Shown here: piece after piece, positions 15,778 through 24,775 of the stretch
How positions within the stretch are numbered: position 1 is the stretch's first letter
Layout: each line of letters begins with the position of its first letter
DNA from: Deltaproteobacteria bacterium
Lineage (GTDB): Bacteria > UBA10199 > GCA-002796325 > JACPFF01
Reading direction: 5' to 3'
Length of the DNA stretch: 64,000 nt
Assembly (NCBI GenBank): GCA_016210045.1
Contig: JACQUX010000011.1
Location: 1 to 64,000 of the forward strand
The notes under the pieces: model-generated
The model's input: the letters and a program-made list of their open reading frames with translations, nothing else
Database searches by the model: none
Told to the model about the DNA's origin: nothing
Position numbers and translations under genes: made by a program

Positions 15778-16742
15778 AGCGGCTCCGCCTCCTCTTACTC
15801 GTGCTCGGCTTCGCACTGTTTCTACATCTGGTGCAGCGAATCGGCTTTGCGACGGTCTGGACACAGCTGCGTCGGATCGGATGGTGGCTGCTGCCCATTG
15901 GGGTGCTCGGCGTGCTGTGGCACTGGCTACAGGCCTGGGCCTGGCAACGCATCTTGCGCCAACGGCGCCGCATCGCGCTCAGGTCACTGTATCTCATTAA
16001 AGTTGTCGGCGAGACGATCAACACCATTACGCCCGCCGGTTTTTTGGGCGGCGATCCGATGCGGATCTATTTGTTGCGCCGTCACCTCCCCTGGATCTTC
16101 GGAACGGCGTCGGTCGTCATCGATCGCACCGTGCAGGCCATGGCCACGTTGGTCACAATCGTGATGGGCGTGCTGCTGATCTACTGGCGCATCCCCCATC
16201 TGCCGATGAACATGCGCTATGGACTGCCGATTGTCCTCATTATCGCGTGCGCATTCATTACGTATATTTTCCTGCATCAGCAGCACGGTTTTTTTGGTTT
16301 CGGATTGCAACTCCTGAAGCGCTTCAGGATTCGCCGCCATATTGCGCCCCAGCGCGTGGAACAGGTCGAAGAACTCGACCGTCGGATCGCCGAATTTTAT
16401 CGACACGATCCTTCCGGATTTTGGCTCGCCCTGCTGCTCCATTGGGCGGGACGCATGCTCGGCATCGTCGAGATCTATTGGATCGGTCACGCCGTCAACC
16501 CATTGTTCGGTTGGCCGGAGGCGTTCATCCTCGGCGCATTAGCGCCGCTCATTAATCTCGTCTTTTCGTTCATTCCGGGAGCCTTCGGCGTCATGGAGGG
16601 CGCATTCAGCGGAGCACTGTATTTAATGCACTTGCCCCCGGCACTCGGCGTGACGATTCAGATCGTGAAGCGACTCCGCTCCGGTCTATGGATCTTGCTT
16701 GGATTTGTCTGTTTGAGTCTGCAAGACAAACGCGGAACGTAA
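15774..16742 (+). CDS. UPF0104 / lysylphosphatidylglycerol synthase TM-region protein
   Basis: 322 residues from the ATG at 15774; the open frame extends upstream only as antisense/alternate frame of the previous gene. Seven or eight transmembrane helices, with GETINTITPAGFLGGDPMRIYLL and LVFSFIPGAFGVMEGAFSGAL, match UPF0104 (MprF flippase-like) proteins. These often sit beside glycan or lipid synthesis genes and may flip lipid intermediates. It ends the four-gene CDP-alcohol operon, suggesting membrane translocation of the product. It converges on guaA with a 9-bp gap. Confidence 0.85.
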   Translation: MKRLRLLLLVLGFALFLHLVQRIGFATVWTQLRRIGWWLLPIGVLGVLWHWLQAWAWQRILRQRRRIALRSLYLIKVVGETINTITPAGFLGGDPMRIYLLRRHLPWIFGTASVVIDRTVQAMATLVTIVMGVLLIYWRIPHLPMNMRYGLPIVLIIACAFITYIFLHQQHGFFGFGLQLLKRFRIRRHIAPQRVEQVEELDRRIAEFYRHDPSGFWLALLLHWAGRMLGIVEIYWIGHAVNPLFGWPEAFILGALAPLINLVFSFIPGAFGVMEGAFSGALYLMHLPPALGVTIQIVKRLRSGLWILLGFVCLSLQDKRGT

Positions 16743-16751
16743 GTTCAACGT

Positions 16752-18287
16752 TTATTCCCATTCAATCGTGCCGGGCGGCTTCGAGGTGACGTCGTAGACC
16801 ACGCGATTGATCCCGCGGACTTCGTTGATGATCCGGCTGCTGATTCGGCCGAGGACTTCGTACGGGAGTTGGGCCCAATCGGCTGTCATGCCATCTTGGC
16901 TGTGCACGGCCCGCACCGCCACCACGTGTTCGTAGGTCCGTTGATCGCCCATCACGCCGACGGTCTTGACCGGCAGCAGCACACAAAAACTCTGCCACAC
17001 ATGCGTGTACCAGCCGGCTGACTTGATTTCTTGCATCATCACATGGTCGGCGTCGCGCAACATCTCCAGCCGTTCTTGAGTAACGGCGCCGAGGATACGG
17101 ACCGCCAACCCAGGACCGGGGAACGGTTGCCGATCGATGAATTCATTCGGCATCCCCATCGCGCGGCCCAGCTGACGGACTTCATCTTTAAAAAGTTCCC
17201 GCAGCGGCTCGACGAGTTTGAGGCCCATTTTGTCGGGGAGTCCGCCGACATTGTGATGGCTCTTGATCGTGGCCGAGGGTCCTTTGAAGGAGACCGATTC
17301 GATTACATCGGGATAAAGTGTTCCTTGGGCCAGATAGGCGACGCCCGGGATCGCCCGCGCCTCTTCTTCGAAGACGGCGATGAACTCGCGCCCGATGATC
17401 TTTCGTTTCGTTTCCGGATCGTCCACGTCGCGCAATTTTTGCAGAAAGCGCTCCGCCGCATCGATGCGTCGGATCTTAATTCCAAGGCGTTCTGCGAAGA
17501 GTCGGGGGATTTTCGTCGATTCATCTTTGCGCAATAATCCGTTGTCCACGAAGAGACAGACCACTTGATCGGCCAACGCCCGATGCAACAACGCCGCAAG
17601 GACTGAGGAGTCGACACCACCGGACACTGCGCAAACGACGCGCGCGGTGCCGACCCGCTCTCGAATCTCCCGCACCGCGCGTTCCAGGAACGATCCGATC
17701 GACCACTCGCGTGCACATTCGCAAATTTGGAACAGGAAATTGTGGAGAATCTGCGTGCCGGGAACGGTGTGCAACACTTCCGGGTGAAACTGGAGTCCGT
17801 AACAACGCCGCTTCGGATCGGCAAACGCCGCGACTTCGATGTCCGTCGAGCGCGCGATCCCAACGCATCCCGACGGCAGCGTTTGCACATGATCGCCGTG
17901 ACTCATCCAGACGGTCTGCAGCCGATCGCCGATACCTTGCAACAACGGTTGCGTGGTTTCAAACTCCACGGTCGCCCGACCATACTCGCGCCGCGTACTG
18001 CACGCGACCGCGCCGCCCAGTTGTTGCACCATGGCCTGCATGCCATAGCAGACGCCTAACACCGGGAGGCCGAGTTGCAGCAATGCGGGATCGAGGCGCG
18101 GCGCATCGGTGTCAGTGACCGAGGCCGGTCCGCCCGACAAAATCAACCCTTGCGGGGCAAACGCACGGACTTGTTCGACGGTCCACGTGCACGGTTGGAT
18201 CTCGGCGTACACTTGTGCCTCGCGCACCCGCCGCGCAATCAGCTGCGTATATTGCGACCCGAAATCGAGGATGAGTATTTTGTGCAT
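16752..18287 (-). CDS. guaA: GMP synthase (glutamine-hydrolysing) GuaA
   Basis: 511 residues, full length. The N-terminal class I amidotransferase domain starts [18 protein letters not shown], with the nucleophile Cys in GVCYGMQ and the His/Glu in QFHPEV. The ATP-pyrophosphatase P-loop is [13 protein letters not shown]. The C-terminal dimerisation domain ends [18 protein letters not shown]. It converts XMP to GMP. The start overlaps the last base of the guaB stop (TAATG), so the two genes are coupled. Confidence 0.98.
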   Translation of the reverse strand: MHKILILDFGSQYTQLIARRVREAQVYAEIQPCTWTVEQVRAFAPQGLILSGGPASVTDTDAPRLDPALLQLGLPVLGVCYGMQAMVQQLGGAVACSTRREYGRATVEFETTQPLLQGIGDRLQTVWMSHGDHVQTLPSGCVGIARSTDIEVAAFADPKRRCYGLQFHPEVLHTVPGTQILHNFLFQICECAREWSIGSFLERAVREIRERVGTARVVCAVSGGVDSSVLAALLHRALADQVVCLFVDNGLLRKDESTKIPRLFAERLGIKIRRIDAAERFLQKLRDVDDPETKRKIIGREFIAVFEEEARAIPGVAYLAQGTLYPDVIESVSFKGPSATIKSHHNVGGLPDKMGLKLVEPLRELFKDEVRQLGRAMGMPNEFIDRQPFPGPGLAVRILGAVTQERLEMLRDADHVMMQEIKSAGWYTHVWQSFCVLLPVKTVGVMGDQRTYEHVVAVRAVHSQDGMTADWAQLPYEVLGRISSRIINEVRGINRVVYDVTSKPPGTIEWE

Positions 18288-19756
18288 TATTCCACCGAGT
18301 AATTCGGCGCCTCCTGCGTGATCGTGACATCGTGAACGTGCGATTCGCGTAATCCCGCAGCGGTGATCCGGACGAATCGCGCGCGCGTTCGCAACGCGGT
18401 GAGGTCCGGCGCACCGACATAGCCCATGCCGGACCGCAACCCGCCGACCAATTGATAGAGCATGTCGGCGAGGCGACCCCGATACGGCACGCGCCCCTCG
18501 ACGCCTTCCGGCACCAGCTTGCCCGCCTCGCGCACATGCGCTTGGCCGTACCGTTCACGGCTCCCGCGCAGCATCGCGGAGAGCGACCCCATGCCACGAT
18601 AGACTTTGTAGCTCCGTCCTTGATAGAGGACGCGTTCCCCAGGCGCCTCGTCCGTGCCGGCAAAGAGCGAGCAGATCATCACGGCGTCCGCTCCGGCCGC
18701 CAGCGCCTTGACGATATCTCCGGAATATTTGATCCCGCCGTCCGCGATCAGCGTGACGTGCGCGTCACGCGTGACGCGCGCACATTCGGAAACGGCCGTG
18801 AACTGCGGCATGCCGCAGCCGCTCACCATCCGCGTCGTACAAATGCTCCCTGGTCCCTGCCCGATCTTGATCGCCGTCGCTCCGGCACGCACTAACGCGG
18901 CCGCGCCTTCCGCAGTCGAGACATTGCCGGCGATCACTTCGACATCGGCATGCACGCGACGCAGCGCCTGCACGACGTCGCAGACGGCGCGCGTATGCCC
19001 ATGCGCCGTGTCGACGCAGAGGATATCGACACCGGCGGCCAACAACGCGGCAGCCCGCTCCAGCCCGTCCGATCCGACGCCGATCGCCGCGCCCACCCGC
19101 AACCGGCCTTCGCTGTCTTTTGCCGCGTGGGGATAGGCACGCGCCTTTTCCACGTCTTTAATTGTGATCAGCCCCACGAGTGCATCGGCCCGACTCACCA
19201 CCGGAAGTTTTTCAATGCGATGTTGATGTAACAGCGTAATCGCCGCCTGCAGCGTCACGCCTTCCGGCGCCGTGATCAGGCGCGAGCGTGGCGTCATCAG
19301 TTCGGCGACCGGCCGCGCAAAGTCCGTCGCGGCGCGGATGTCGCGATTGGTCAGGATTCCGACTAAATGGCCGTCGGCCTCCACGACTGGAAATCCGGAA
19401 ATGTGGTGTTCGGCGCGAAGGTCGAGCGCACGCGTCAGCGGATCGGTCGGCTGCAACGTGACCGGTTGACGCACAATCCCGCTCTCGAATTTTTTGACCC
19501 GCGCCACTTTGGCAGCTTGTTCTTCGATCGACAGGTTTTTGTGAATAATACCGAGTCCACCCTCTTGCGCCATCACGATGGCCGTTTTCCCTTCGGTCAC
19601 GGTATCCATCGCCGCACTCAAGATCGGGATGCCGAGCTGAATGCGGGCGGTCAGCTGCGTCTGCGTCTGGACATCCGCGGGGAGCAATGCCGATTCTTGA
19701 GGAACGAGCAAAACATCGTCGAACGTCAGGGCTTGCGGGAGAATGACCGGTTCCAT
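18287..19756 (-). CDS. guaB: IMP dehydrogenase GuaB
   Basis: 489 residues from the ATG at 19756 ([19 protein letters not shown]); the longer frame reads into a repeat and is rejected. The catalytic loop GPGSICTTR holds the active-site Cys. Two CBS domains are inserted at ~95-205 (the [18 protein letters not shown] region). The flap and C-terminal GAPDLTALR region are normal. It makes XMP from IMP with NAD+, the first committed GMP step; guaA follows at once. Confidence 0.98.
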   Translation of the reverse strand: MEPVILPQALTFDDVLLVPQESALLPADVQTQTQLTARIQLGIPILSAAMDTVTEGKTAIVMAQEGGLGIIHKNLSIEEQAAKVARVKKFESGIVRQPVTLQPTDPLTRALDLRAEHHISGFPVVEADGHLVGILTNRDIRAATDFARPVAELMTPRSRLITAPEGVTLQAAITLLHQHRIEKLPVVSRADALVGLITIKDVEKARAYPHAAKDSEGRLRVGAAIGVGSDGLERAAALLAAGVDILCVDTAHGHTRAVCDVVQALRRVHADVEVIAGNVSTAEGAAALVRAGATAIKIGQGPGSICTTRMVSGCGMPQFTAVSECARVTRDAHVTLIADGGIKYSGDIVKALAAGADAVMICSLFAGTDEAPGERVLYQGRSYKVYRGMGSLSAMLRGSRERYGQAHVREAGKLVPEGVEGRVPYRGRLADMLYQLVGGLRSGMGYVGAPDLTALRTRARFVRITAAGLRESHVHDVTITQEAPNYSVE

Positions 19757-19794
19757 GGTCGGCTCATATTCAGGAGTGGTGCTGCTGTCAAGGA

Positions 19795-19879
19795 GGTGAC
19801 TGGTGGCTCGTGACTGGTGGCTGGGCAATGGGACTCACGTGGTCCGTTCCCAGTCACCAGTCACGAGCCACCAGTCACC
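19795..19879. repeat. Palindrome built of heptamer repeats (GTGRCTG), 31-bp arms
   Basis: The left arm 19795-19825 and right arm 19849-19879 pair at 30 of 31 positions around a 23-nt loop. Each arm consists of 7-nt units (GTGACTG, GTGGCTC, GTGACTG, GTGGCTG). The right arm overlaps the end of the minus-strand surface-protein gene and supplies its stop. Related units occur at 29442-29456 and 32848-32877. Confidence 0.9.
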
Positions 19880-22659
19880 AAAGAGCACCCACCGCCCCCC
19901 TTGATTTGCCGTGAATAGTACTCTTCCGCCTCATCCAGCGGAGTCGGTCCTGCCGCCTCGGTCCCAGCGTCCGCCGGCGCGGTCCCGCTCGACACGGCGG
20001 AGTTGGTGCCACTCAATTCGCACCGCTTCACGACCGCGTTGAAGGCCGCCGGAATTCCATTTGGATCATTCACCGGTGACAGGCCTTCATCGCGGTCCAG
20101 ACAGCCATCGTTATCGCTGTCGTCATCGCGGGCGTTCGGGGTGCCATCACAATCGACATCGAGCAACGACGCCGGCGGCGCACAACCGGCGCCGTTATTC
20201 AGCACATCACGGGTCAGATCGGGCATCCGGTCGCCATCCAAGTCGCCGGTCACTTCGACATAGTCGGGAATCCCATCCGCGTCCGAATCTTTGGTCGAAG
20301 GGTCGGTCTCCTCCGGATCGAGCCAGCCGTTGTGATTTGCGTCTTCGTCGCCATCGGCGATTCCGTCGCCATCGGCATCGGGTTTCAACGGATCCAGCGC
20401 GCGCACGTTGTCAAAATTGCTCCCTGCGCTCTGCAACCCCATACAATCGGTGCTCGCCGCGAACGGATTGATTTCGCCGACCTCCAACCCGTCGCTCAGC
20501 CCATCGTCATCGCTATCGCAACCATTCGGCAGCGTCCCGAAGGTGCGGACTTCCGCCGCATCGGCAATATGGTCTCCGTCGGTATCCGCCCGCAGCGGAT
20601 CCGTCTCCGCGGCTCCCAACTGGCCATCCGCATTCTTATCACCCTCATCGCCATCCGGCAGCCCATCCCCATCCGAATCGGTCAGTCGCGGATCGGTCTC
20701 CAGCCACTCCGGTGTCCCCGTGCCGAGCAACGCCGTCGCCGCCTCGGCCGCCACAACCGGCTCCTTGGTATTTCGACGACCATCGCTATTGGTGTCTTCA
20801 GCCCCATCGCGTAATCCGTCGCTATCCGTATCCGGATTGGTCGGATCGCTCCACGTGGTGGGATCGGTATCGAAGACTGCGGTCGCGTTGTCCGGCGTGG
20901 CTGGTTTGCTCGAGTCCCACGCCGTGGCGTTGCCCATTTGGCTCAATTGCGCGTCACGGAAGGCATTGAGGCACGCGGGCGAAAATTCCACGCGCGGCCG
21001 CGCCAACACGGAACCCGGTGTCGGTTCCCATGCCGGCATGTTCTCAGCACTCATTCCGAGTTCCACGCCATCCGGCAGGCAGTCCCCGTCCGAGTCGGGA
21101 TTGCGCGGATCCAAGCCACGCAACTGGCTCAACGCCAATCCACCACTACCGTTCCCGCGCAACAGTTCCGCCACATGCCCGATCAATAACCGCTCTTCAC
21201 CGTCGCTGACGCCGTCGCCATCGGAATCGGCCAGCCGCGGATCGGTTTCTTGCACATCCACAAGGCCGTCGTGATTCGCGTCTTCTTCCGCATTGCTAAT
21301 TCCATCCCGATCCCAATCCGCCGATTGCCGCGTATCCAACGGCACGGCAAACGGTGACGTATTGCCATGCTCCACATCCACCACTGTTGCCGTCAATACC
21401 GGGGACGTCACGACATCCCCTTCCGGCGTTTTGATCGGCAGCGGCAGATGCATCACGAACCGTCGCGTGGTGCGATCGATTTGGTCCGTAGTCGCCAAAT
21501 AATAGCGTCCTTGGCCCCGCGTGCCGCTGTGATTCAGATAGATCTCAACACGCAACGTCGAAAAATCGAGCTGGGCATCGGTCCAGACCGGATCCACTTC
21601 GACGGGCCGACTGATATTCCCGACCACGACGAGTTCGGCATCGGTTACCGGCGAAACCGCGACGAGATCGACCGGCGGCGGCAGCGGATGCGTGCTGACT
21701 TGAATGCCTTCCCCATCCGGCCCGCCATTTTCCCAAAACCGCGTGGCCGTGACATGGGCCGTATGCCACGCATCGGCTGGAATGGCGTTGCCCTGCGCCC
21801 GCGCACACGCCGCAGCGACGGATTCACTGCGCAGCAACAACCCCGCCTTGGCATTGTGCGCAATCGTCATTTCATGGACATGGACATTGAAGGCATTAAT
21901 GATCACGCCCTCGCCACCGTTGTCGTGGATCTCGCCGTGCTCCAACTGGGCCCGCTCCCCACTCCGATACTGCAAACTCTGACACGCAGTAATGCCCCCA
22001 TCTTCACTCACCATCACGCCGGGACCCCGATTTTCCGCGACTTCCCCCCCGACCATTTGAACGCGGCGCCCCCGAATCAATACCGCCGGACGACCATCCG
22101 GATGCGCCGCATCCGCGACGCGCCCACTGGCCAGAACCCGCGTTTGCAGCACCGCGCCATCATCCGCTTCAATCGTCAACGCAGTCTCCGGGAAGTGCGA
22201 CAGCGTGAGTCCGTCGAGGATCACATGCCCCCCGCTCCCCTCCACCACTACACCACGACCGCCGGCCGCCAACCGCTCGCCGCGAATCCGGACCACGGTT
22301 TCAGGCGCCACTCGCAGGATCAGCGGACGCCCACCCCGCCCGTGCAACGCCGGCAACGCGGTCTCCAACACGATCTCCATCGATTGGTCCCAATAAATGA
22401 CGTGAAAGTCGGGAGCGGTCTTGAGATAGTCTTTGTACTGTTCGCGCAACCCGGCATCATTACTGACACATTCGCCCCGCTCCGTTACTGCCTCGACCCG
22501 CGCGCGGAGGCTCCCCTCTCCCCGATCCGCGGCTGACGTCACGCGGCACGGATCCGCATGGGCCAGCGCGGACCCAAGTAGGCAGAGCAGCCCCACGGTT
22601 CCGCAAATTTGCATTTTGCAGTTTGCACTTTGCATTTTGCATTTCCTATCAGAGCGCAT
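19861..22659 (-). CDS. Exported beta-helix / thrombospondin type 3 repeat surface protein
   Basis: 932 residues; start at 22659 with AAGGAG 4 nt upstream. A signal peptide (CGTVGLLCLLGSALAHA) follows a short n-region that is itself a heptamer repeat (CKMQSANCKMQ). Residues ~50-430 contain right-handed beta-helix-like repeats (GHVILDGLTLSHF, GEIHDNGGEGVII). From about 450 on there are about twelve calcium-binding thrombospondin type 3 units (DSDGDGVSDGEE). The C-terminus is KGGGGCSLVTGGS: the GGGGCSL resembles the start of a Cys-containing sorting tail, but no hydrophobic helix follows because a repeat supplies the stop. Probably a cell-surface protein; partner unknown. Confidence 0.85.
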   Translation of the reverse strand: MRSDRKCKMQSANCKMQICGTVGLLCLLGSALAHADPCRVTSAADRGEGSLRARVEAVTERGECVSNDAGLREQYKDYLKTAPDFHVIYWDQSMEIVLETALPALHGRGGRPLILRVAPETVVRIRGERLAAGGRGVVVEGSGGHVILDGLTLSHFPETALTIEADDGAVLQTRVLASGRVADAAHPDGRPAVLIRGRRVQMVGGEVAENRGPGVMVSEDGGITACQSLQYRSGERAQLEHGEIHDNGGEGVIINAFNVHVHEMTIAHNAKAGLLLRSESVAAACARAQGNAIPADAWHTAHVTATRFWENGGPDGEGIQVSTHPLPPPVDLVAVSPVTDAELVVVGNISRPVEVDPVWTDAQLDFSTLRVEIYLNHSGTRGQGRYYLATTDQIDRTTRRFVMHLPLPIKTPEGDVVTSPVLTATVVDVEHGNTSPFAVPLDTRQSADWDRDGISNAEEDANHDGLVDVQETDPRLADSDGDGVSDGEERLLIGHVAELLRGNGSGGLALSQLRGLDPRNPDSDGDCLPDGVELGMSAENMPAWEPTPGSVLARPRVEFSPACLNAFRDAQLSQMGNATAWDSSKPATPDNATAVFDTDPTTWSDPTNPDTDSDGLRDGAEDTNSDGRRNTKEPVVAAEAATALLGTGTPEWLETDPRLTDSDGDGLPDGDEGDKNADGQLGAAETDPLRADTDGDHIADAAEVRTFGTLPNGCDSDDDGLSDGLEVGEINPFAASTDCMGLQSAGSNFDNVRALDPLKPDADGDGIADGDEDANHNGWLDPEETDPSTKDSDADGIPDYVEVTGDLDGDRMPDLTRDVLNNGAGCAPPASLLDVDCDGTPNARDDDSDNDGCLDRDEGLSPVNDPNGIPAAFNAVVKRCELSGTNSAVSSGTAPADAGTEAAGPTPLDEAEEYYSRQIKGGGGCSLVTGGS
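22603..22645. repeat. Heptamer tandem repeat (TTTGCAN)n in the 5' end of the surface-protein gene
   Basis: Five consecutive 7-nt units TTTGCAN lie inside the coding sequence, just before the hydrophobic part of the signal peptide, and code for CKMQSANCKMQ on the minus strand. A shorter set with the same unit (TTTGCAC, TTTGCCT, TTTGCCT) lies at 29730-29752 in a gene-free stretch. Confidence 0.85.
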
Positions 22660-22686
22660 CTTCTCCTTATTCGGCGGCCCACGGAA

Positions 22687-22800
22687 AAAGTTGCTTGAAT
22701 AGGAGTGACTTTCCCATCCCCCTCACCTGGCGCTGCGCGCCACCCTCTCCCCGTCGGGGCGAGGGGAAATTAGGAAGTCACTCCTATTCAAGCAACTTCT
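22687..22800. repeat. MITE-like element with 27-bp inverted repeats
   Basis: Left repeat 22688-22714 (AAGTTGCTTGAATAGGAGTG onward) and right repeat 22773-22799 are near-perfect inverse copies. Between them is a CCCTCACC...CCCTCTCCCC segment with its own hairpins. The element lies between divergent genes. It encodes nothing. Confidence 0.8.
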
Positions 22801-22826
22801 TGGCGGCGCGACCGATAATAAGAGTG

Positions 22827-24773
22827 ATGGGTAATCGCATTGTCATCTTTCATGGCTGTAGCGCCGCTGGGCAACCGCGGGAGGTCCCGGAGACCCGGGA
22901 CCCACGCACGGGGTCCCGTTGGGTCGATGGCGACCTGAAGGCCTGGACTAATTGGGATGGCACCAGCTCGACACTCCTCTTCGATCATGGCAAGCAGACG
23001 GAGTTTCTCAGTACGAAAATCGATCGCTCCGAAGACGTCTACGTCTTTATCCCGCACGACGGCACGGCCTTCGACGAAGCACGCCATGTCTTCATCGAGA
23101 CGCCCGGCAAATCGCTCGACCAGTTCAAACGCGCGATGTGTCCGCAGGCAAAGGCCCCGGAACCGCCACCTTCCGCACCCGGAGCACTCACGATCCCCGG
23201 GCTCGAATTCACGGTGCATGGCCTCGCGCTGCGGATGGAAAAAAACGAAACGAAAAAGGTCTTCACGCCCCACGAACTGCTGCTGACGACACCAGACGGC
23301 ACGACCGTCCGCTATCAAGGCGGGAGCATCACCGTGCTGCGGCAAGAAAGACGTTTCGCGATCGGGTTCAAGGGATTTTGGCGCGTCTCCGATGATCCAG
23401 ACGTCGCTGCGTATCCCAAGCAACTCCCCGACCTCCTGATCGCCACGTCACTCGACGCACGTGGGCCGGAGATCACTCAACTCGCGATCACCGATGACTT
23501 CTTGCTGGGACCGATCGTCCACTACCTGGCGGAAGAGGCCAAACTCCCACCCGCATCGATTCGCCGCTTGATCGACCTCGCGCAACAGTATGAAAAACCG
23601 ATTGCCGAAATGCTCATGACCGCTTGCATTGCGTATCTTCGCAATACCGTCGTCGGGCCCGAGCCGTGGAAACGTTGGTTCGGAGACGCGCGGGAGGGGA
23701 GCACGCTCTCGCAGCACCTATTAAGGCACGGAGTAATCTACCCACCCCTGCAAGACCTGCTCGACAACGCAACCACGCAGATCTCAGTCAATCCATACCG
23801 CTTGGAAGCCGCTATCAAAACTCTGCTCTTAGTGGCCCCGGACCTCGATCGCGCTACCGACGAGCGGACCCGATTCGGCGTCTATCTCGACTACCTCCAT
23901 AAGACCCGCCCGCAACTCAATGCGCAACGGCTCATCGCGATTGCCGAAGAGCACCACAAAGATCCCGTCGCACTCCTGCAAGCCGCGTGCTTCAACGTGA
24001 TCCGGGAGACGGCCATTGCACAATACCCCGAACTGGCGAAGACGGGGCTATTCAACGGCGTCGCCGATTACGCCGCGTTGCAAGACGTATTCAAGACGAA
24101 AATCACCAATCCGAAAGTCATCGAGGTCTTGGTGTTGCAGCGGTTGAGTCAGTTGTCGGAACACGCTCCCGAACCGAACGATCCTCCCGACCCGCCCGCG
24201 TCCCGTCCCGACCCCGAACGCCCGGCCGAGGCCCCGGCAACAGACACCCCAAAGTCCACCGGCCTGGCCGATGCCTTCGCTACCGACCATATTCTTGAGC
24301 AAGACCGTTTCGCGCGGATTATCGCCGCACCGACAGCGTTCCCCTTTGGCGACCAGGAGGCAGTGGCCTGCTTCGTCAAGACCGCGGGAGCCCGACGTCC
24401 GCTCCTGAAAGCCCTCCTTCTAGAGTCGGCCCGGGCACTACAGACCACACCGGGAAAGATGCGGTACGTCGCCATCCTCGTCGAGCAGGGGATTGCGGGA
24501 GACGGGGCGCGCAAGGCCTTTCTTAGCGATCTGCAAGACGCCGGCGGGGATGTCGGCCGTGCCCAATTCGGCCGGATCGATTTCATTGATTTCTATCTCG
24601 ATGCCCGACCGGTCCACGGCCGTCTCAAACGGGAATTCAAGGGAGCGATTGGCGTTATCCTGGTCCCGCGACCGGCTTGGCAGAAAAGTCAAAACGCGCG
24701 ATCACTCTACGAGGCCGCGATCGAGAAACTCGGTTCGTATCCGGAAGAAGGCTACGAAGTCAGGCCGCAGTAA
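22827..24773 (+). CDS. Hypothetical protein, 648 aa
   Basis: Start at the ATG 22827 (MGNRIVIFHGC); the open frame before it is MITE-like repeat. No signal peptide or transmembrane segment. The first ~230 residues are mixed alpha/beta (LEFTVHGLALRMEKNE, VRYQGGSITVLRQERRFAIGFKGF). Residues ~240-430 are strongly helical (LPPASIRRLIDLAQQYEKPIAEML), then a Pro/Glu/Asp-rich linker near 440-480 (PEPNDPPDPPASRPDP), then a C-terminal alpha/beta domain. I recognise no family. It is single, divergent from the surface protein, and converges on topA with only 2 nt between the stop codons. Confidence 0.65.
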   Translation: MGNRIVIFHGCSAAGQPREVPETRDPRTGSRWVDGDLKAWTNWDGTSSTLLFDHGKQTEFLSTKIDRSEDVYVFIPHDGTAFDEARHVFIETPGKSLDQFKRAMCPQAKAPEPPPSAPGALTIPGLEFTVHGLALRMEKNETKKVFTPHELLLTTPDGTTVRYQGGSITVLRQERRFAIGFKGFWRVSDDPDVAAYPKQLPDLLIATSLDARGPEITQLAITDDFLLGPIVHYLAEEAKLPPASIRRLIDLAQQYEKPIAEMLMTACIAYLRNTVVGPEPWKRWFGDAREGSTLSQHLLRHGVIYPPLQDLLDNATTQISVNPYRLEAAIKTLLLVAPDLDRATDERTRFGVYLDYLHKTRPQLNAQRLIAIAEEHHKDPVALLQAACFNVIRETAIAQYPELAKTGLFNGVADYAALQDVFKTKITNPKVIEVLVLQRLSQLSEHAPEPNDPPDPPASRPDPERPAEAPATDTPKSTGLADAFATDHILEQDRFARIIAAPTAFPFGDQEAVACFVKTAGARRPLLKALLLESARALQTTPGKMRYVAILVEQGIAGDGARKAFLSDLQDAGGDVGRAQFGRIDFIDFYLDARPVHGRLKREFKGAIGVILVPRPAWQKSQNARSLYEAAIEKLGSYPEEGYEVRPQ

Positions 24774-24775
24774 GC

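Noticed and set aside
19795-19879. Considered as a CRISPR array
   Set aside because: Heptamer units arranged as a palindrome, with no spacers, no direct repeats of 24-40 nt and no cas genes.
21367-22536. 389-codon plus-strand open frame opposite the thrombospondin-repeat gene
   Set aside because: Shadow of the real gene; Arg/His/Ile-rich with no domain.
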